A stretch of DNA of 64,000 nucleotides, taken from Sphingomonas glaciei. GTDB taxonomy: Bacteria; Pseudomonadota; Alphaproteobacteria; Sphingomonadales; Sphingomonadaceae. Under the pieces are notes generated by a model. That model ran no database searches. It was not told the origin of the DNA and saw only the letters and a list, made by a program, of their open reading frames with translations. Position numbers and translations under genes: made by a program. Shown piece by piece: positions 1-10,861 of the stretch; within the stretch, counting starts at the first letter, position 1, and each line of letters opens with the position of its first letter. The stretch is from contig NZ_CP097253.1 in assembly GCF_023380025.1 (NCBI RefSeq), positions 1,116,001 to 1,180,000 on the forward strand, written 5' to 3'.

Positions 1-14
1 GTAAACATGGCGCC

Positions 15-2321
15 ATGACGCCGTCCCAGCCCCGCTCCATGCACGACGCATCGGATGAGCCCCTCGAGCTGACGGAGGCGGTTGGCGCCCCGGTCGTGGA
101 GGATCGGTCAGAAGAATTGTCCTGGGTGGACGAGCCCGTTCCCGCGGTCGAGAGCGGCGCCGACGGCAGGCGCGTGCTGGGCTGGACGCTGGGATTGCTG
201 GCGCTGGCGTGGATCGGTTTTTCCGGATGGAGCGCCGGCCAGGCGCTGGGTCAGGCGGCGAGCGCGCCTCTGCTTGCGCAATGGCTGGCGGTCGCGGCGG
301 CGCCCCTGGTCCTGCTCGGCCTCGCCTGGCTGATCTTCGGTCGCACCCGGCGGCGCGAGGCAGAGAGCTTCACCCGGTCGGTGCAGGTGATGCGCTCGGA
401 AGCGCGCAGCCTGGAGCAATTGCTCGGCGTGCTGCGCCAGCGGCTCGACGACGAGCAGGCGGCGCTGTCCAGCCATGCCGACCGGCTGATGGGGCTAGGA
501 GACGAAGCGGGCCACCGGCTCGGTAACGTCACCCGCGAACTGGCGTCCGGAAGCGAAGCGCTGAGCCGCCATGCGGCAGTGCTCGACCGCGCGGCGGAAA
601 GCGCACGGAACGACATTGGCGTCCTGCTCGACGACCTGCCACGGGCGGAGGCGAGCAGCCGCGCGATGGCCGAGGAGTTGCGCCAGTCGGGGCGCGAGGC
701 GAGCGCGCAGGCCGCCAGCCTCGAAGCGCAACTAGCGGCGATCAGCGGTCGCGCGCGCGAAGCGGAAGACCAGGTCGGCGGCGCTTCGCAGCGGCTGGTC
801 GCCCATCTCACCCAGATTGAAAGTGCCGGCGCGGCCGCCGCGCTGCGGGTCGGGGAGTCCGGAACCACGGCGTCGGCGCAGATCGACGCCCTTCTCGAGC
901 GCACGGCCGAGGCGCTGGGCGTCATCCGCTCGGGCATCGACGAACAGGCCGCAGCGGTTCGCGGGCTGGTGGACCAGAGTTCGGCGGCGCTAGGCGTCGC
1001 CGGGCAGGAAGCCGCGATCCAGCTCGGCGGGCGCCTCAGCACCGCCGGCCAGGCGCTCGACGGCCTGTCGTCGCGGATCGCGGAGCAGGATCGCGCGGTC
1101 ACTGCTTTGGTGTCGAGCCTCGAACGCCAGCTTGGCGATGTCGATCAGCGCTTCGTCGATCTTGCGGCCGAAGGCGACCTGCGGGCGCAGGCGGTGGCGA
1201 CGGCGATCGACCGGGTCCGCCGCGAACTCGACGGCCTTGGCGCCCAGCAGGCGGCAAGCGGCGGCACGCTGGACGACCTCAGCCACCGCACCGAGCATCT
1301 GCGCACCGCCATCGCCGGCTTGCAGCGCGAGTGCGGGACCGAACTGATCGGCGCGCTCGAAGCCGCCGAAGGCGGGGCGGAACGGCTCCTGGCGGCGGTG
1401 CAGGCCGCACGGCCCGACGTCGAATGGATGAGTCAGGCCGCCGACGGGGTGACCACCCGCCTCGAGCAGGGCACTTCGGGCCTTGCCGGACAGCAGGAGC
1501 GGCTTGCGGGCCTCCTGGCAAGCGTCGAGAGCGGCGTCGGCGGGGCCGAGCAGCGGCTTGGTGAGCTCCGCACCGCCCTCTCCGCTGCAGGTGAGGAAGC
1601 GACCCGGCTGCAGGCCGAAACCGGCCCCGCACTGGTCCAGGCGATGGTCCAGGTCCGCGAGGCCGCGGCGCAGGCGGCGACCCGGGCGCGCGAGGCGCTC
1701 GCCTCGGTGGTGCCGGAAACCGCGCAGCAGTTGTCGGTCGAGGCACAGGCGGCGCTCAGCCGGGCAATCGAACAGAGCGTGTCACAGCAACTGGGCGAAG
1801 TCGAACGGGTCGCCGCCCGCGCGCTGGAAGCGGCGCGTCACGCCTCGACCGGGCTGTCGCAGCAGATGCTCAACATTGGCCGCACCGCCACCGCGCTCGA
1901 ACAGCATATCGAGAAGACCCGAGAAGACGGCCGGGTAGCGGACAGCGAAGCCTTTTCCCGCCGTGCCGCGGTGTTGATCGATTCGCTTCACTCGGCCTCG
2001 ATCGACGTCGGCCGGATCCTCAGCGACGAGGTCGATGACCGAGCCTGGGCCGCCTATCTCAAGGGCGATCGTGGCGTGTTCACCCGCAAGGCGGTACGGC
2101 TGCTGTCGGCAGGCGAGCTTCGGCTGGTCGAGCAGCAACTCGGGAGCGACCCGGAATTCGCTTCGTCGGTCACCCGCTACGTGGGGGACTTCGAATCGAT
2201 GCTGCGCCGCGCCTCGGCCGAACAGGAGGGCGGCATGATGGCCGTCACCCTGCTGTCGAGCGACATGGGCCGGCTCTACACCGCGCTTGCCCAAGTACTG
2301 GAACGCCGCCGCGCCTTCTGA
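15..2321 (+). CDS. Membrane-anchored, very long coiled-coil protein of unknown function
   Basis: The protein has 768 residues and I do not recognise a named family. An acidic N-terminal tail of about 50 residues is followed by two hydrophobic segments (about 53-73 and 84-107). Next comes a long Ala/Glu/Gln/Arg-rich region (about 110-640) with coiled-coil character, reminiscent of chemoreceptor or EzrA-like stalks. The last 120 residues or so look globular and less repetitive (a stretch around DRAWAAYLKGDRGVFTRKAV). This suggests a membrane-anchored cytoplasmic or periplasmic filament-like scaffold; I see no catalytic motif. The ATG at 15 is the first usable start, because an ATG at 8 stops after three codons. 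The gene converges on the DUF1467 gene with a gap of only 14 bp. The real upstream context lies outside the window. Confidence 0.75.
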   Translation: MTPSQPRSMHDASDEPLELTEAVGAPVVEDRSEELSWVDEPVPAVESGADGRRVLGWTLGLLALAWIGFSGWSAGQALGQAASAPLLAQWLAVAAAPLVLLGLAWLIFGRTRRREAESFTRSVQVMRSEARSLEQLLGVLRQRLDDEQAALSSHADRLMGLGDEAGHRLGNVTRELASGSEALSRHAAVLDRAAESARNDIGVLLDDLPRAEASSRAMAEELRQSGREASAQAASLEAQLAAISGRAREAEDQVGGASQRLVAHLTQIESAGAAAALRVGESGTTASAQIDALLERTAEALGVIRSGIDEQAAAVRGLVDQSSAALGVAGQEAAIQLGGRLSTAGQALDGLSSRIAEQDRAVTALVSSLERQLGDVDQRFVDLAAEGDLRAQAVATAIDRVRRELDGLGAQQAASGGTLDDLSHRTEHLRTAIAGLQRECGTELIGALEAAEGGAERLLAAVQAARPDVEWMSQAADGVTTRLEQGTSGLAGQQERLAGLLASVESGVGGAEQRLGELRTALSAAGEEATRLQAETGPALVQAMVQVREAAAQAATRAREALASVVPETAQQLSVEAQAALSRAIEQSVSQQLGEVERVAARALEAARHASTGLSQQMLNIGRTATALEQHIEKTREDGRVADSEAFSRRAAVLIDSLHSASIDVGRILSDEVDDRAWAAYLKGDRGVFTRKAVRLLSAGELRLVEQQLGSDPEFASSVTRYVGDFESMLRRASAEQEGGMMAVTLLSSDMGRLYTALAQVLERRRAF

Positions 2322-2335
2322 GCGGACCGGACAAA

Positions 2336-2596
2336 CTAATTGTAGAAGTCGAGCGTCTCGGCGGTGATCCAGCCCTGGGTCCAGTTGGCGTAGAACAAGG
2401 CAAACAGCAGCGCCGAGATGACGGCCGCCCGCAGCAGGTGCCGCTTGAGGTCGAACCGGTGCGGCGCGCTGTCGGCCTGGCCGGGAACCCGGGGCGCGCC
2501 CGCCTCCTCATCCGTCCGCATGCCGAACGGCAGCATCAGGAATGCCGTGAAGACGAAGATCAGGAAGTAGACGGCAAGGGCGCTCCCGGGGTTCAC
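2336..2596 (-). CDS. DUF1467 family small membrane protein
   Basis: 86 residues with two hydrophobic segments (about 5-24 and 58-77) joined by a polar loop. The LPFGMRTDEEAG stretch after the first helix is typical of the alphaproteobacterial DUF1467 family, whose function is unknown. I chose the GTG at 2596 because it overlaps the rnj stop as GTGA, a translational-coupling arrangement, and because translation from it begins directly with the first membrane helix. It is the last gene of the long nuo-birA-coaX-rnj gene train. A longer open frame extends upstream inside rnj but has no family support. Confidence 0.8.
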   Translation of the reverse strand: MNPGSALAVYFLIFVFTAFLMLPFGMRTDEEAGAPRVPGQADSAPHRFDLKRHLLRAAVISALLFALFYANWTQGWITAETLDFYN

Positions 2597-4227
2597 AGGC
2601 GGGTCACCAGCACTTCCACGTTGGGCTTCTTGCCCGTCCACAGCGTCGCGCAGCGGCGGACCGCGAGCCGGATGTTCTCGCGCAATCTGTCCTCGTCGCG
2701 GATCGGCTCGACAGCCTTCGCCGCGGTGGCCTGCGCATCGCGGATGAAGTCTTCGCGATCCTCCTCGACCGGCACGCCGACTGCCCGCACTACCGGGTCG
2801 GCGGCGAGCGAGCCGTTGCTGCGCAGCACCACGCTGACCGCGATCACGCCCTGCTGGGAGATGCGGCGGCGCTCGTTGATTGTCGTGCCGTCGGCCGGAA
2901 GGATGACGTCGCCGTCGAGCACCAGTCGGCCGACACGCTCCTCGCCAACCTTCTTGGCATTGCCGGGCGCGAGGCGGATGAGGTCGCCATTCTCCTGCAC
3001 CAGGGCAGCGGGGATGCCACTGTCGGTGCCGAGGCGGGCCTGTTCGAGCATGTGGCGGCGCTCGCCATGGACGGGGATCAGCAGCTTGGGCCGGATCCAC
3101 TCGTACATCTGCTGGAGCTCAGGCCGGCCCGGGTGGCCCGAGACGTGGACATGCGCCTGCCGCTCTGTGACCGTGCGGACGCCGAGCTCGGCCAGCTGGT
3201 TCATCACCCGGCCGACGGCATTCTCGTTGCCGGGGATCTGGCGCGAGGAGAAGATGACGGTGTCGTTCTCGCCGAACTTAATCTCGTGCTGCCCTGCCGC
3301 AATCCGCCCAAGTGCAGCGCGCGGTTCGCCCTGCCCGCCGGTGGCGACCACCAACAGCTCGCGACGTGGCATCCGCATCGCTTCGTCATAACGAATGGTG
3401 TCGGGAAAGTCGGTGAGGTAGCCGGTGGCGCGGGCGACCTTGAGGTAGCGCTCGATCGAGCGGCCCGCGACGGCCACCCGGCGCCCGGTCGCTTCGGCGA
3501 CCTTGCCGATGGTGTGCAGCCGCGCAGCGTTGGAGGCGAAGGTCGTGACCAACACTCGGCCGGTCGATTCTTCAACCGCCGCGCGCAGTCCGTCGAACAG
3601 CTCGGCCTCGGAGCCCGACGCCTTTTCGGTAAAGGCGTTGGTCGAATCGCAGACCATCACATCGATTCCAAGGTCGCCGATCGCCTTCAGCTTCTCGGGG
3701 CTGGTCGGGTTGCCGAGCACCGGGGTGGGATCGAGCTTCCAGTCGCCGGTGTGGAAGATCCGGCCGTGGCGCGTCTCGATCAGCAGGCCGTTGGCCTCGG
3801 GGATCGAGTGGGCGAGCGGCACCGGTGTGACCTTGAACGGCCCGAGGTCGAGGACGTCACCCGGATGGATGAGCTTGAGCTTGACCTGGCCGGTAAGGCC
3901 TTCCTCCTCCAGCTTGTGGGCGATCAGCCCTGCGGTGAACGGCGTCGCGTAGAGCGGCACCTGGAGGTCGGCGGCGAGATACGGGATCGCGCCGATATGG
4001 TCTTCGTGGCCGTGGGTGAGGACGAGCCCGACGAGGTCCCTGCGGCGCTTTTCGATGAATTCGAGGTCGGGCAGGACGAGGTCGATGCCGGGATAGTCGG
4101 CCTCACCGAAGGTCATGCCGCAATCGACCATCAGCCACTTGCCTTCGGTGCCGTAGAGATTGACGTTCATGCCAATCTCGCCCGAGCCGCCGAGCGCGAG
4201 GAAGAGCAGTTCGTTTCCTGGTGTCAC
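2593..4227 (-). CDS. rnj: Ribonuclease J (metallo-beta-lactamase/beta-CASP RNase)
   Basis: 544 residues, close to the usual 550-560 for RNase J, the 5'-exo/endoribonuclease that matures and degrades RNA in many alphaproteobacteria. The metallo-beta-lactamase signature HGHEDHIGA sits near residue 73. Further metal and beta-CASP motifs follow (HTGDWKLD, CDSTNA, HVSGHPGR, PVHGERRH). The N-terminus (GGSGEIGMN) is also typical. Genes nearby on the same strand are coaX 106 bp upstream and the DUF1467 gene overlapping its stop codon. The 106 bp gap leaves room for a separate promoter. Confidence 0.96.
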   Translation of the reverse strand: MTPGNELLFLALGGSGEIGMNVNLYGTEGKWLMVDCGMTFGEADYPGIDLVLPDLEFIEKRRRDLVGLVLTHGHEDHIGAIPYLAADLQVPLYATPFTAGLIAHKLEEEGLTGQVKLKLIHPGDVLDLGPFKVTPVPLAHSIPEANGLLIETRHGRIFHTGDWKLDPTPVLGNPTSPEKLKAIGDLGIDVMVCDSTNAFTEKASGSEAELFDGLRAAVEESTGRVLVTTFASNAARLHTIGKVAEATGRRVAVAGRSIERYLKVARATGYLTDFPDTIRYDEAMRMPRRELLVVATGGQGEPRAALGRIAAGQHEIKFGENDTVIFSSRQIPGNENAVGRVMNQLAELGVRTVTERQAHVHVSGHPGRPELQQMYEWIRPKLLIPVHGERRHMLEQARLGTDSGIPAALVQENGDLIRLAPGNAKKVGEERVGRLVLDGDVILPADGTTINERRRISQQGVIAVSVVLRSNGSLAADPVVRAVGVPVEEDREDFIRDAQATAAKAVEPIRDEDRLRENIRLAVRRCATLWTGKKPNVEVLVTRL

Positions 4228-4333
4228 GATGTTTCCTGTCTGGGCCCGTCACGCGGGCCGATCTACGCAGTCCATTGGTCAGGTCAGGAGAAGCGGCTGG
4301 ACTGACTTTGCCGCTTTGCTCCTCGCATTTGGG

Positions 4334-5116
4334 TCAGGCGGGCCGGTGGCTCCGCTGGTGGAGCAGCGCCAACCCGCGAATGGTGAGGTCGGGCTCGACC
4401 GCATCGAACAGGTTGTGCTGCTGAAAGAGGGTGGCAAGGCCGCCGGTGGCGATGCAGGTAACCGGGCGGCCGATTTCCGCCTTCACCCGGGCCAGCAGGC
4501 CTTCGATCATCGCGACATAGCCCCAGTAGATGCCGGACAGCATCTGACTGGCGGTGGTGCGGCCGATGACGGTCTGGTCGGTCGGCGCCTCGATCGCGAT
4601 GCGCGGCAGCTTGGCGGCGGCGGCGACCAGGGCGTCGAGGCTTAGGTTGATCCCCGGGGCGATGATCCCGCCCTTGTAGGCGCCGTCATAGTCGACGACG
4701 TCGAAGGTGGTGGCAGTGCCGAAGTCGATCACTACCAGGTCGCCGGGATAGGCCGCGTGGCCGGCGATGGCGTTGAGCACCCGGTCCGCGCCGACATTGT
4801 GCGGCTCGTCGACGTCGAGTCGAATGCCCCAGTCGGCCGCGCCCTGCCCCGCGACCATCGCCTCCTGGCCGAAATATTTGCGGGCGAGGACCTGGAGATT
4901 GTGGAGCGCGCGCGGGACGACGGTGCCGATGATCACTCCGGTCACGTCGCTGCGGGCATAACCTTCGAGGCTCAGCAACTGGTGGAGCCAGACGGCATAT
5001 TCGTCAGCGGTGCGGCGCGGGTCCGTGGCAATCCGCCAGCGCGCGGCGATGCTGCCGTCCTCCGCCAGCAGCGCGAAGACGACATTGGTGTTACCGGCAT
5101 CGACCGCGAGCAGCAT
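4334..5116 (-). CDS. coaX: Type III pantothenate kinase
   Basis: 260 residues, normal for CoaX, which phosphorylates pantothenate in the first step of coenzyme A synthesis. The ASKHA-fold phosphate motif is visible at the start ([11 protein letters not shown]). The pantothenate-site GADRVLNA and the second phosphate motif DFGTATTFD follow at about residues 103 and 127. It starts 4 bp after the birA stop, so the two are almost certainly co-transcribed. The nuoN-birA-coaX-rnj order is a common alphaproteobacterial arrangement. Confidence 0.96.
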   Translation of the reverse strand: MLLAVDAGNTNVVFALLAEDGSIAARWRIATDPRRTADEYAVWLHQLLSLEGYARSDVTGVIIGTVVPRALHNLQVLARKYFGQEAMVAGQGAADWGIRLDVDEPHNVGADRVLNAIAGHAAYPGDLVVIDFGTATTFDVVDYDGAYKGGIIAPGINLSLDALVAAAAKLPRIAIEAPTDQTVIGRTTASQMLSGIYWGYVAMIEGLLARVKAEIGRPVTCIATGGLATLFQQHNLFDAVEPDLTIRGLALLHQRSHRPA

Positions 5117-5120
5117 GAGG

Positions 5121-5822
5121 TCAGGCGTTCCCGAGCATTACGTCGGCCGCATGAATGCGCCGTTCCTCGCCACCCGGCAAGGCAAGGCGGAGCGCTCCAT
5201 CGGGGGCAAGGCCGGCGAAGGTGCCTGCGAGCTTCTCGTCGGCGGCGACATGGACCGACAGGGCGGTGCCAACCGGGTGGGCACTCTCTAGCCATAAAGC
5301 GGCGAGCCCCAGCGGGTCGTCCCGCCAGCGCTGCAGTTCGCGGGCAAAGGCGGCGGCGAGTAGCGGGGCAAAGGCTTCCGGGCTGACCAGCGCAACCGAG
5401 GAGAGGGCAACTGTCTCACGGCCTTCGATGGCGGGCGCCTGGGCGAGATTGACCCCGAACCCCGCGACCACCCGGTCCTCCTGCCGCTCGAGCAGGATGC
5501 CAGCCAGCTTGGCCGATCCCAGCAACAGGTCGTTGGGCCATTTTAGGATGAGTCCGGTCGCCGGGGCGGCGGCCTCGACGGCGCGGATCAGCGCCAGCCC
5601 GGCGGCGAGCGCGAGCGTGCCGGCCTGCGGATCGGTCGGTGCCAGGCGGACCAGGGTGGAGCCGTGGAAATTGCCGCTCGGGCTTTCCCACGTTCGGTTC
5701 TGCCGGCCCCTGCCCTGTTCCTGCCGGGCGGCGATCAGCCATTCGCCCTCGGGCGCGTGGCGTTCGGCCAGTAGGTCGCTGTTGGTCGAGCCGGTACGCT
5801 CGACAAAGCGGATGCGGGTCAA
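5121..5822 (-). CDS. birA: Biotin--[acetyl-CoA-carboxylase] ligase (monofunctional BirA)
   Basis: 233 residues. This enzyme activates biotin to biotinyl-AMP and transfers it to a lysine of biotin-dependent carboxylases. Motifs are TGSTNSDLL near the N-terminus, the adenylate-binding loop [15 protein letters not shown] (about 37-52), and KWPNDLL (about 99). There is no N-terminal helix-turn-helix domain, so unlike the E. coli protein it should not act as a repressor. It lies 19 bp after nuoN and 4 bp before coaX on the same strand. Confidence 0.95.
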   Translation of the reverse strand: MTRIRFVERTGSTNSDLLAERHAPEGEWLIAARQEQGRGRQNRTWESPSGNFHGSTLVRLAPTDPQAGTLALAAGLALIRAVEAAAPATGLILKWPNDLLLGSAKLAGILLERQEDRVVAGFGVNLAQAPAIEGRETVALSSVALVSPEAFAPLLAAAFARELQRWRDDPLGLAALWLESAHPVGTALSVHVAADEKLAGTFAGLAPDGALRLALPGGEERRIHAADVMLGNA

Positions 5823-5841
5823 CAGCGCGGCCCGCGCAGCA

Positions 5842-7269
5842 TCAGAAAACGCTGGCCGCGTCGGCTGCGGCGGTGGTCAGCGGGCTGATGAGAAGATAGC
5901 CGAGCGGGCTGATGGCGATCGCGCAGGCGGCGATCAGGGCCGTCTCCGTCTTGCCGCGGGCCGGGGCGAACGGCTCGGCCGGGGTGTCGAAGTACATGAC
6001 CTTGACGACCTTGAGATAGTAGAAGGCGCCGATCACGGTCAAGACGGCCGCGGCCACCGCCAGCCAGACGAAGCCCGCATTTACCGCCGCGAAGAACACC
6101 ATCAGCTTGGGCCAGAAGCCGAACAGCGGCGGAATGCCGGCGAGGCTGAGCATGAACATCGCGATGGCCAAGGCCAGCAGCGGGCGAGTCTGCGAAAGCC
6201 CCGACAGGTCGCTGAGCTTCTCCAGCGGACGCCCATCGGCATCGCGCATCCGCATGATGCAGAGGAAGGCGCCCAGAGTCATCACGACATAGACCGCCGA
6301 ATAGACCAGCACCGCAGTGGCGCCTTCACGGCCACCGGCGGCAAGGCCGACGAGGGCAAAGCCGACGTTGTTAATCGATGAATACGCCAGCAGCCGCTTG
6401 ACGTTGGTCTGGCCGTAGGCGGCGACCGCACCCAGCACGATCGAAGCCAGCGCAGCGAAGATCACGATCTGGCGCCACTGGTCGGTCACGGGTCCGAGCG
6501 CTTCGAGGCAGACCCGGGTGGCGAGGAGGATGGCGGCGGCTTTCTGACCGGCCGCGAAGAAGGCGGTGACGGGCGTCGGCGCGCCTTCGTAGACGTCGGG
6601 CGTCCACATGTGGAACGGCACGGCGGCGATCTTGAAGGCGATGCCCGCCAGCGTGAAGACCAAGCCGAACAGCAGACCGAGGCTGGCGCCGTTCGGGCCG
6701 GCGAAGGCGGCTGCGATACCCTCGAAGCCCGTGGTCCCGGCAAAGCCGTAGAGCAGGCTGATGCCGTAGAGCAGGATGCCGCTGGCAAGCCCGCCGAGCA
6801 CGAAATATTTGAGGCCCGCCTCGGCCGAGCGTTCGTCATGCCGGCGGTAGGAGGCGAGGACGTAGGCCGACAGGCTCTGCAGCTCGAGGCCGACGTAGAG
6901 CATCATCAGGTCGGACGCGCTGACCATCACCGACGCGCCCAGCGCCGAGAGCAGGATCAGCACCGCATATTCGGCGCCATGCTCATGATTTTGGTCGAAC
7001 CAGCCGTGGGCCATGACGATCGCCACCGCGGCGGCAAGGTAGATGATGACCTTGCCGAAGGCGGCGAAGCCATCCGCGGCCCACATGCCGTCGAACACTC
7101 GGCCCGCTTCCTGCGCTGCGCCGATCAGCGCGAAGCAAGCGGCCACCAGCAGCGCGATGGCGGCGACATGGGTGATGGTCGAAGACCGGCGCACGAAGGC
7201 GGCGACCATCATCAGCGCGATGGCGCCGAGGCCGAGGATGATCTCGGGAAGAATCGGGGCGAAATTCAT
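5842..7269 (-). CDS. nuoN: NADH-quinone oxidoreductase subunit N
   Basis: 475 residues, with many hydrophobic helices throughout. NuoN is one of three antiporter-like proton-pumping subunits of complex I in the inner membrane. The Proton_antipo_M core is recognisable, with the conserved helix-7/8 region around FKIAAVPFHMWTPDVYEGAP and the lysine-containing AYSSINNVGFAL stretch. Its ATG overlaps the nuoM stop by one base (TGATG), indicating coupled translation. It is the last nuo gene. Confidence 0.97.
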   Translation of the reverse strand: MNFAPILPEIILGLGAIALMMVAAFVRRSSTITHVAAIALLVAACFALIGAAQEAGRVFDGMWAADGFAAFGKVIIYLAAAVAIVMAHGWFDQNHEHGAEYAVLILLSALGASVMVSASDLMMLYVGLELQSLSAYVLASYRRHDERSAEAGLKYFVLGGLASGILLYGISLLYGFAGTTGFEGIAAAFAGPNGASLGLLFGLVFTLAGIAFKIAAVPFHMWTPDVYEGAPTPVTAFFAAGQKAAAILLATRVCLEALGPVTDQWRQIVIFAALASIVLGAVAAYGQTNVKRLLAYSSINNVGFALVGLAAGGREGATAVLVYSAVYVVMTLGAFLCIMRMRDADGRPLEKLSDLSGLSQTRPLLALAIAMFMLSLAGIPPLFGFWPKLMVFFAAVNAGFVWLAVAAAVLTVIGAFYYLKVVKVMYFDTPAEPFAPARGKTETALIAACAIAISPLGYLLISPLTTAAADAASVF

Positions 7270-8813
7270 CAGTGCGCCTCCCCGGCGCCATGTTCACTGG
7301 CCTTGGCCGCGGCGGCTGCGGCAGGATTGCCGGCGGTCGGACGGCTGTCGCCGGCCGGCTTCGCTCGCTCGATCCGCGTCAGCAGACGGCCGACATCCTC
7401 ACGCATCGGCGCCATGAAACTTTCGGGATAGACGCCCATCCACAGCACGATCGCGGCGATCGGCGCCAGCAGCGCCCATTCGCGGCGGTCGAGGTCGATC
7501 ATCGCCGAGGCTTCCTCGGTGCGGGCTGCGCCATAGGAAATGCGCCAGTAGAGCCACAGCATATAGGCGGCGCCGAGGATGATGCCGGTGGTGGCGAAGA
7601 TCGCACCCCAGGTCGACACTTCGTAGGTGCCCATCATCGCCAGGAATTCGCCGACGAAACCGCTGGTGCCCGGAAGGCCGACCGCGGCCATGGTGAACAG
7701 CAGGAACAGCAGCGCATAGGCCGGCATGTTGTTGGCGAGGCCACCATACTTGGCGATCTCGCGGGTGTGCATCCGGTCGTAGATCACGCCGACGCAGAGG
7801 AACAGCGCGCCCGACACCAGGCCGTGGCTCAGCATCACGATCAGCGCGCCTTCGATGCCCTGCCGATTGAAGGCGAACAGGCCGAAGGTGACGAACGCCA
7901 TGTGCGCGACTGAGGAATAAGCGATCAGCTTTTTCATGTCGCCCTGCACCAGCGCGACGAGGCTGGTATAGACGATCGCGACGCTCGACAGGCCGAACAC
8001 CAGGGGCACGAACTGCGCGCTGGCTTCGGGGAACATCGGCAGGCTGAAGCGGATGAAGCCGTAGCCGCCCATCTTAAGCAATACGCCGGCCAGGATCACC
8101 GAGCCCGCGGTCGGGGCCTGGACGTGAGCGTCCGGCAGCCACGTGTGGACCGGCCACATCGGCATCTTCACCGCGAAGCTGGCGAAGAAAGCCAGCCACA
8201 GCCAAGTCTGCAGCCCCGGCGCGAAGTCGGTCGCCATCAGGGTCGGGATGTCACCGGTGCCGGTCTGGCCGATCATCACCAGCATCGCGACCAGCATCAG
8301 CACCGAGCCGAGCAGGGTATAAAGGAAAAACTTGTAGCTCGCCTTGATCCGCTCGACGCCGCCCCAGATGCCGATGATCAGGTACATCGGGATCAGGCCG
8401 GCTTCGAAGAAAATGTAGAACAGCAGCAGGTCCTGCGCCATGAACACGCCGAGCATCAGCGCCTCCATGAGAAGGAAGGCGGCCATATATTCGGGCACGC
8501 GCTTGTCGATCGAGCGCCAGCTAGCGCCGATGCAGATCGGCATCAGGAACACGCTGAGCATGATCAGCATCAGCGCGATGCCGTCGATGCCGAGCGCCCA
8601 GTTGAGGAACGGCGTGCCGAGGCTCACCCGCTCTTGGAACTGCCACTGCGCGCCGCCGACGTCATAGCCCGCCCACAGGACGCAGCCGAGGACGAACAGC
8701 GCCAGCGTGGCGCCGAGCGCCAGCCAGCGCGCGCCGTTCGCCTTGAGGAACAGGCAGCAGAGCGCCGCCAGCAGGGGCAGCGCGATCATCAGGGAAAGAA
8801 TGGGAAAGCTCAT
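7269..8813 (-). CDS. nuoM: NADH-quinone oxidoreductase subunit M
   Basis: 514 residues, polytopic. It is the second antiporter-like subunit of complex I. Family landmarks include the [11 protein letters not shown] segment, [23 protein letters not shown] with the conserved Lys, and the [11 protein letters not shown] helix. The C-terminal tail is Ala- and His-rich and probably cytoplasmic or periplasmic. The start lies one base after the nuoL stop. Confidence 0.97.
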   Translation of the reverse strand: MSFPILSLMIALPLLAALCCLFLKANGARWLALGATLALFVLGCVLWAGYDVGGAQWQFQERVSLGTPFLNWALGIDGIALMLIMLSVFLMPICIGASWRSIDKRVPEYMAAFLLMEALMLGVFMAQDLLLFYIFFEAGLIPMYLIIGIWGGVERIKASYKFFLYTLLGSVLMLVAMLVMIGQTGTGDIPTLMATDFAPGLQTWLWLAFFASFAVKMPMWPVHTWLPDAHVQAPTAGSVILAGVLLKMGGYGFIRFSLPMFPEASAQFVPLVFGLSSVAIVYTSLVALVQGDMKKLIAYSSVAHMAFVTFGLFAFNRQGIEGALIVMLSHGLVSGALFLCVGVIYDRMHTREIAKYGGLANNMPAYALLFLLFTMAAVGLPGTSGFVGEFLAMMGTYEVSTWGAIFATTGIILGAAYMLWLYWRISYGAARTEEASAMIDLDRREWALLAPIAAIVLWMGVYPESFMAPMREDVGRLLTRIERAKPAGDSRPTAGNPAAAAAAKASEHGAGEAH

Positions 8814-8814
8814 A

Positions 8815-10860
8815 TCAGCTGGTCATCGCCCAGGTCGCCAGGCCGACGAGGCCGAGCATCATGACGAGGGCATAGGAGTTGAGGTAGCCCGACTGCAGGG
8901 CCGCGGTCATGCGATTGCCGACACCCACCGCATGGGCCGCGCCGTGCGGGCCGAAACGGTCGATCGTCTGCACATCGCCGCGCTTCCAGAAAAAGCGGCC
9001 GAGGGAGAGCGAGGGCCGGACGAACAGGAAGGCGTAAAGCTCGTCGAAATACCACTTTTTCATCAGGAAGGCGTGGATCGGACCGGTCGCGGCGACCCAT
9101 TTGGCGGGCGTGTCGGGCCGGCGGATGTAGTGGTTCCAGGCGATGCCCAGCCCGACCAGCATGACGAGGCCGGGAGTGAGCTTGACCCACAGCGGCACCT
9201 CATGCGCCGCGTGCATCAGATGCTCGTTGAAGACCAGCGAGCCGCCCCAGAATTCGGCGCCGCCTTCAGGCTCGATGAACCAGTGGTGGAAGCCGAAGCC
9301 GGCGAACACCGCGCCGAGGCTGAGGACGGCGAGCGGCACCAGCATCGACCAAGGGCTTTCGTGCGGGTGATAACCCGCGGTGCCGGTCACCGGCTGCGCG
9401 GTCGAATGGCTGCTGTCGCCATGCTCCTCGTCGGGATGGTCGTGGTGATCGCCGTGGACCGCATGCTGGATATGCTCCGAACTCGCCCAGCGCGCTTCGC
9501 CGAAGAAAGTCAGGAAGATCAGCCGCCAGCTGTAGAAGCTGGTCAGCAGCGCGGCGAAGGCGCCGACGAAGAAGGCCATCGTCCCATGCACGCTGCCGCT
9601 GGCGAACGCGCTCTCGAGGATCGAATCCTTGGAATAGAAGCCGGCGAAACCGAACACCCCGATGATCCCGACACCGGTGATCGCCAGCGTGCCGAGCACC
9701 ATCGCCCAGAAGGTCAGCGGGATCTCCTTCCGGAGCGCGCCATAGTAACGCATGTCCTGTTCATGGTGCATGGCATGGATGACCGAGCCCGCGCCGAGGA
9801 ACAGCAGCGCCTTGAAGAAGGCGTGGGTGAACAGGTGGAACATCGCCGCGCCATAGGCGCCGACGCCAGCCGCGAAGAACATGTAGCCGAGTTGGCTACA
9901 GGTCGAATAAGCGATCACGCGCTTGATGTCGTTCTGTACCAAGCCGACCGTCGCCGCGAAGAGCGCGGTGGCCAGGCCGACATAGGTCACTACCGTCATC
10001 GCGGTGGGGCTGACCTCGAACATCGGCGACAGGCGACAGACCATGAACACGCCGGCGGTGACCATGGTCGCGGCATGGATCAGTGCGCTGACCGGAGTCG
10101 GGCCTTCCATCGCGTCGGGCAGCCAGGTGTGGAGGCCCAATTGCGCCGACTTGCCCATCGCGCCGACGAAGAGCAGCAGGCAGAGCAGGGTCATGGTGTC
10201 GACCCGCATCCCGGCAAAGCCGATGGTCGATCCGGCCATCCCCGGCGCCGCGGCGAGGATCGCGGGGATGGAGACGGTGCCGAACACCAGGAAGGTGCCG
10301 AAGATGCCGAGACTGAAGCCGAAGTCGCCGACCCGGTTGACCACGAACGCCTTCATCGCCGCGGCGTTGGCCGAAGGCTTGTGGTACCAGAAGCCGATCA
10401 GCAGGTAGGAGGCGAGACCGACCCCTTCCCATCCGAAGAACATCTGGATCAGGCTGTCGGCGGTCACCAACATCAGCATGGCGAAGGTGAACAGCGACAG
10501 GTAGGCGAAGAAGCGAGGCTGGCTCGGATCCTCGTCCATATAGCCCCAGCTGTAGAGGTGGACGAGGCTGGACACGGTGGTGATCACCACCAGCATGACC
10601 GCGGTCAGCGCGTCGACCCGGAGGCTCCAGTCGACCTGGAGGTCGCCCGAGCGAATCCACTCCAGCACCGGCACGACGGTTGCTTCGTTGGCGCCCGACA
10701 TGAAGCCGAGGAAGATCGGCCACGACAGTGCGCAGCTGATGAACAAGGCGGCGGTGGTGACGGCCTTGGCCGGGACCTTACCGATGATCCGCCCGCCAAG
10801 GCCGGCGACGAGCGCGGCCAGCAGCGGCAGGAAGACGATGAGGATGATGGAGGACTGCAT
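8815..10860 (-). CDS. nuoL: NADH-quinone oxidoreductase subunit L
   Basis: 681 residues, the largest antiporter-like subunit of complex I. It carries the long lateral helix in its C-terminal third. Landmarks are the N-terminal Proton_antipo_N region, the [19 protein letters not shown] helix, and [21 protein letters not shown] with the pumping lysine. A His/Asp-rich loop (about 460-490, rich in [14 protein letters not shown]) precedes the last helices; it is an acidic, histidine-rich linker of unknown significance. The start is one base after nuoK. Confidence 0.97.
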   Translation of the reverse strand: MQSSIILIVFLPLLAALVAGLGGRIIGKVPAKAVTTAALFISCALSWPIFLGFMSGANEATVVPVLEWIRSGDLQVDWSLRVDALTAVMLVVITTVSSLVHLYSWGYMDEDPSQPRFFAYLSLFTFAMLMLVTADSLIQMFFGWEGVGLASYLLIGFWYHKPSANAAAMKAFVVNRVGDFGFSLGIFGTFLVFGTVSIPAILAAAPGMAGSTIGFAGMRVDTMTLLCLLLFVGAMGKSAQLGLHTWLPDAMEGPTPVSALIHAATMVTAGVFMVCRLSPMFEVSPTAMTVVTYVGLATALFAATVGLVQNDIKRVIAYSTCSQLGYMFFAAGVGAYGAAMFHLFTHAFFKALLFLGAGSVIHAMHHEQDMRYYGALRKEIPLTFWAMVLGTLAITGVGIIGVFGFAGFYSKDSILESAFASGSVHGTMAFFVGAFAALLTSFYSWRLIFLTFFGEARWASSEHIQHAVHGDHHDHPDEEHGDSSHSTAQPVTGTAGYHPHESPWSMLVPLAVLSLGAVFAGFGFHHWFIEPEGGAEFWGGSLVFNEHLMHAAHEVPLWVKLTPGLVMLVGLGIAWNHYIRRPDTPAKWVAATGPIHAFLMKKWYFDELYAFLFVRPSLSLGRFFWKRGDVQTIDRFGPHGAAHAVGVGNRMTAALQSGYLNSYALVMMLGLVGLATWAMTS

Positions 10861-10861
10861 G

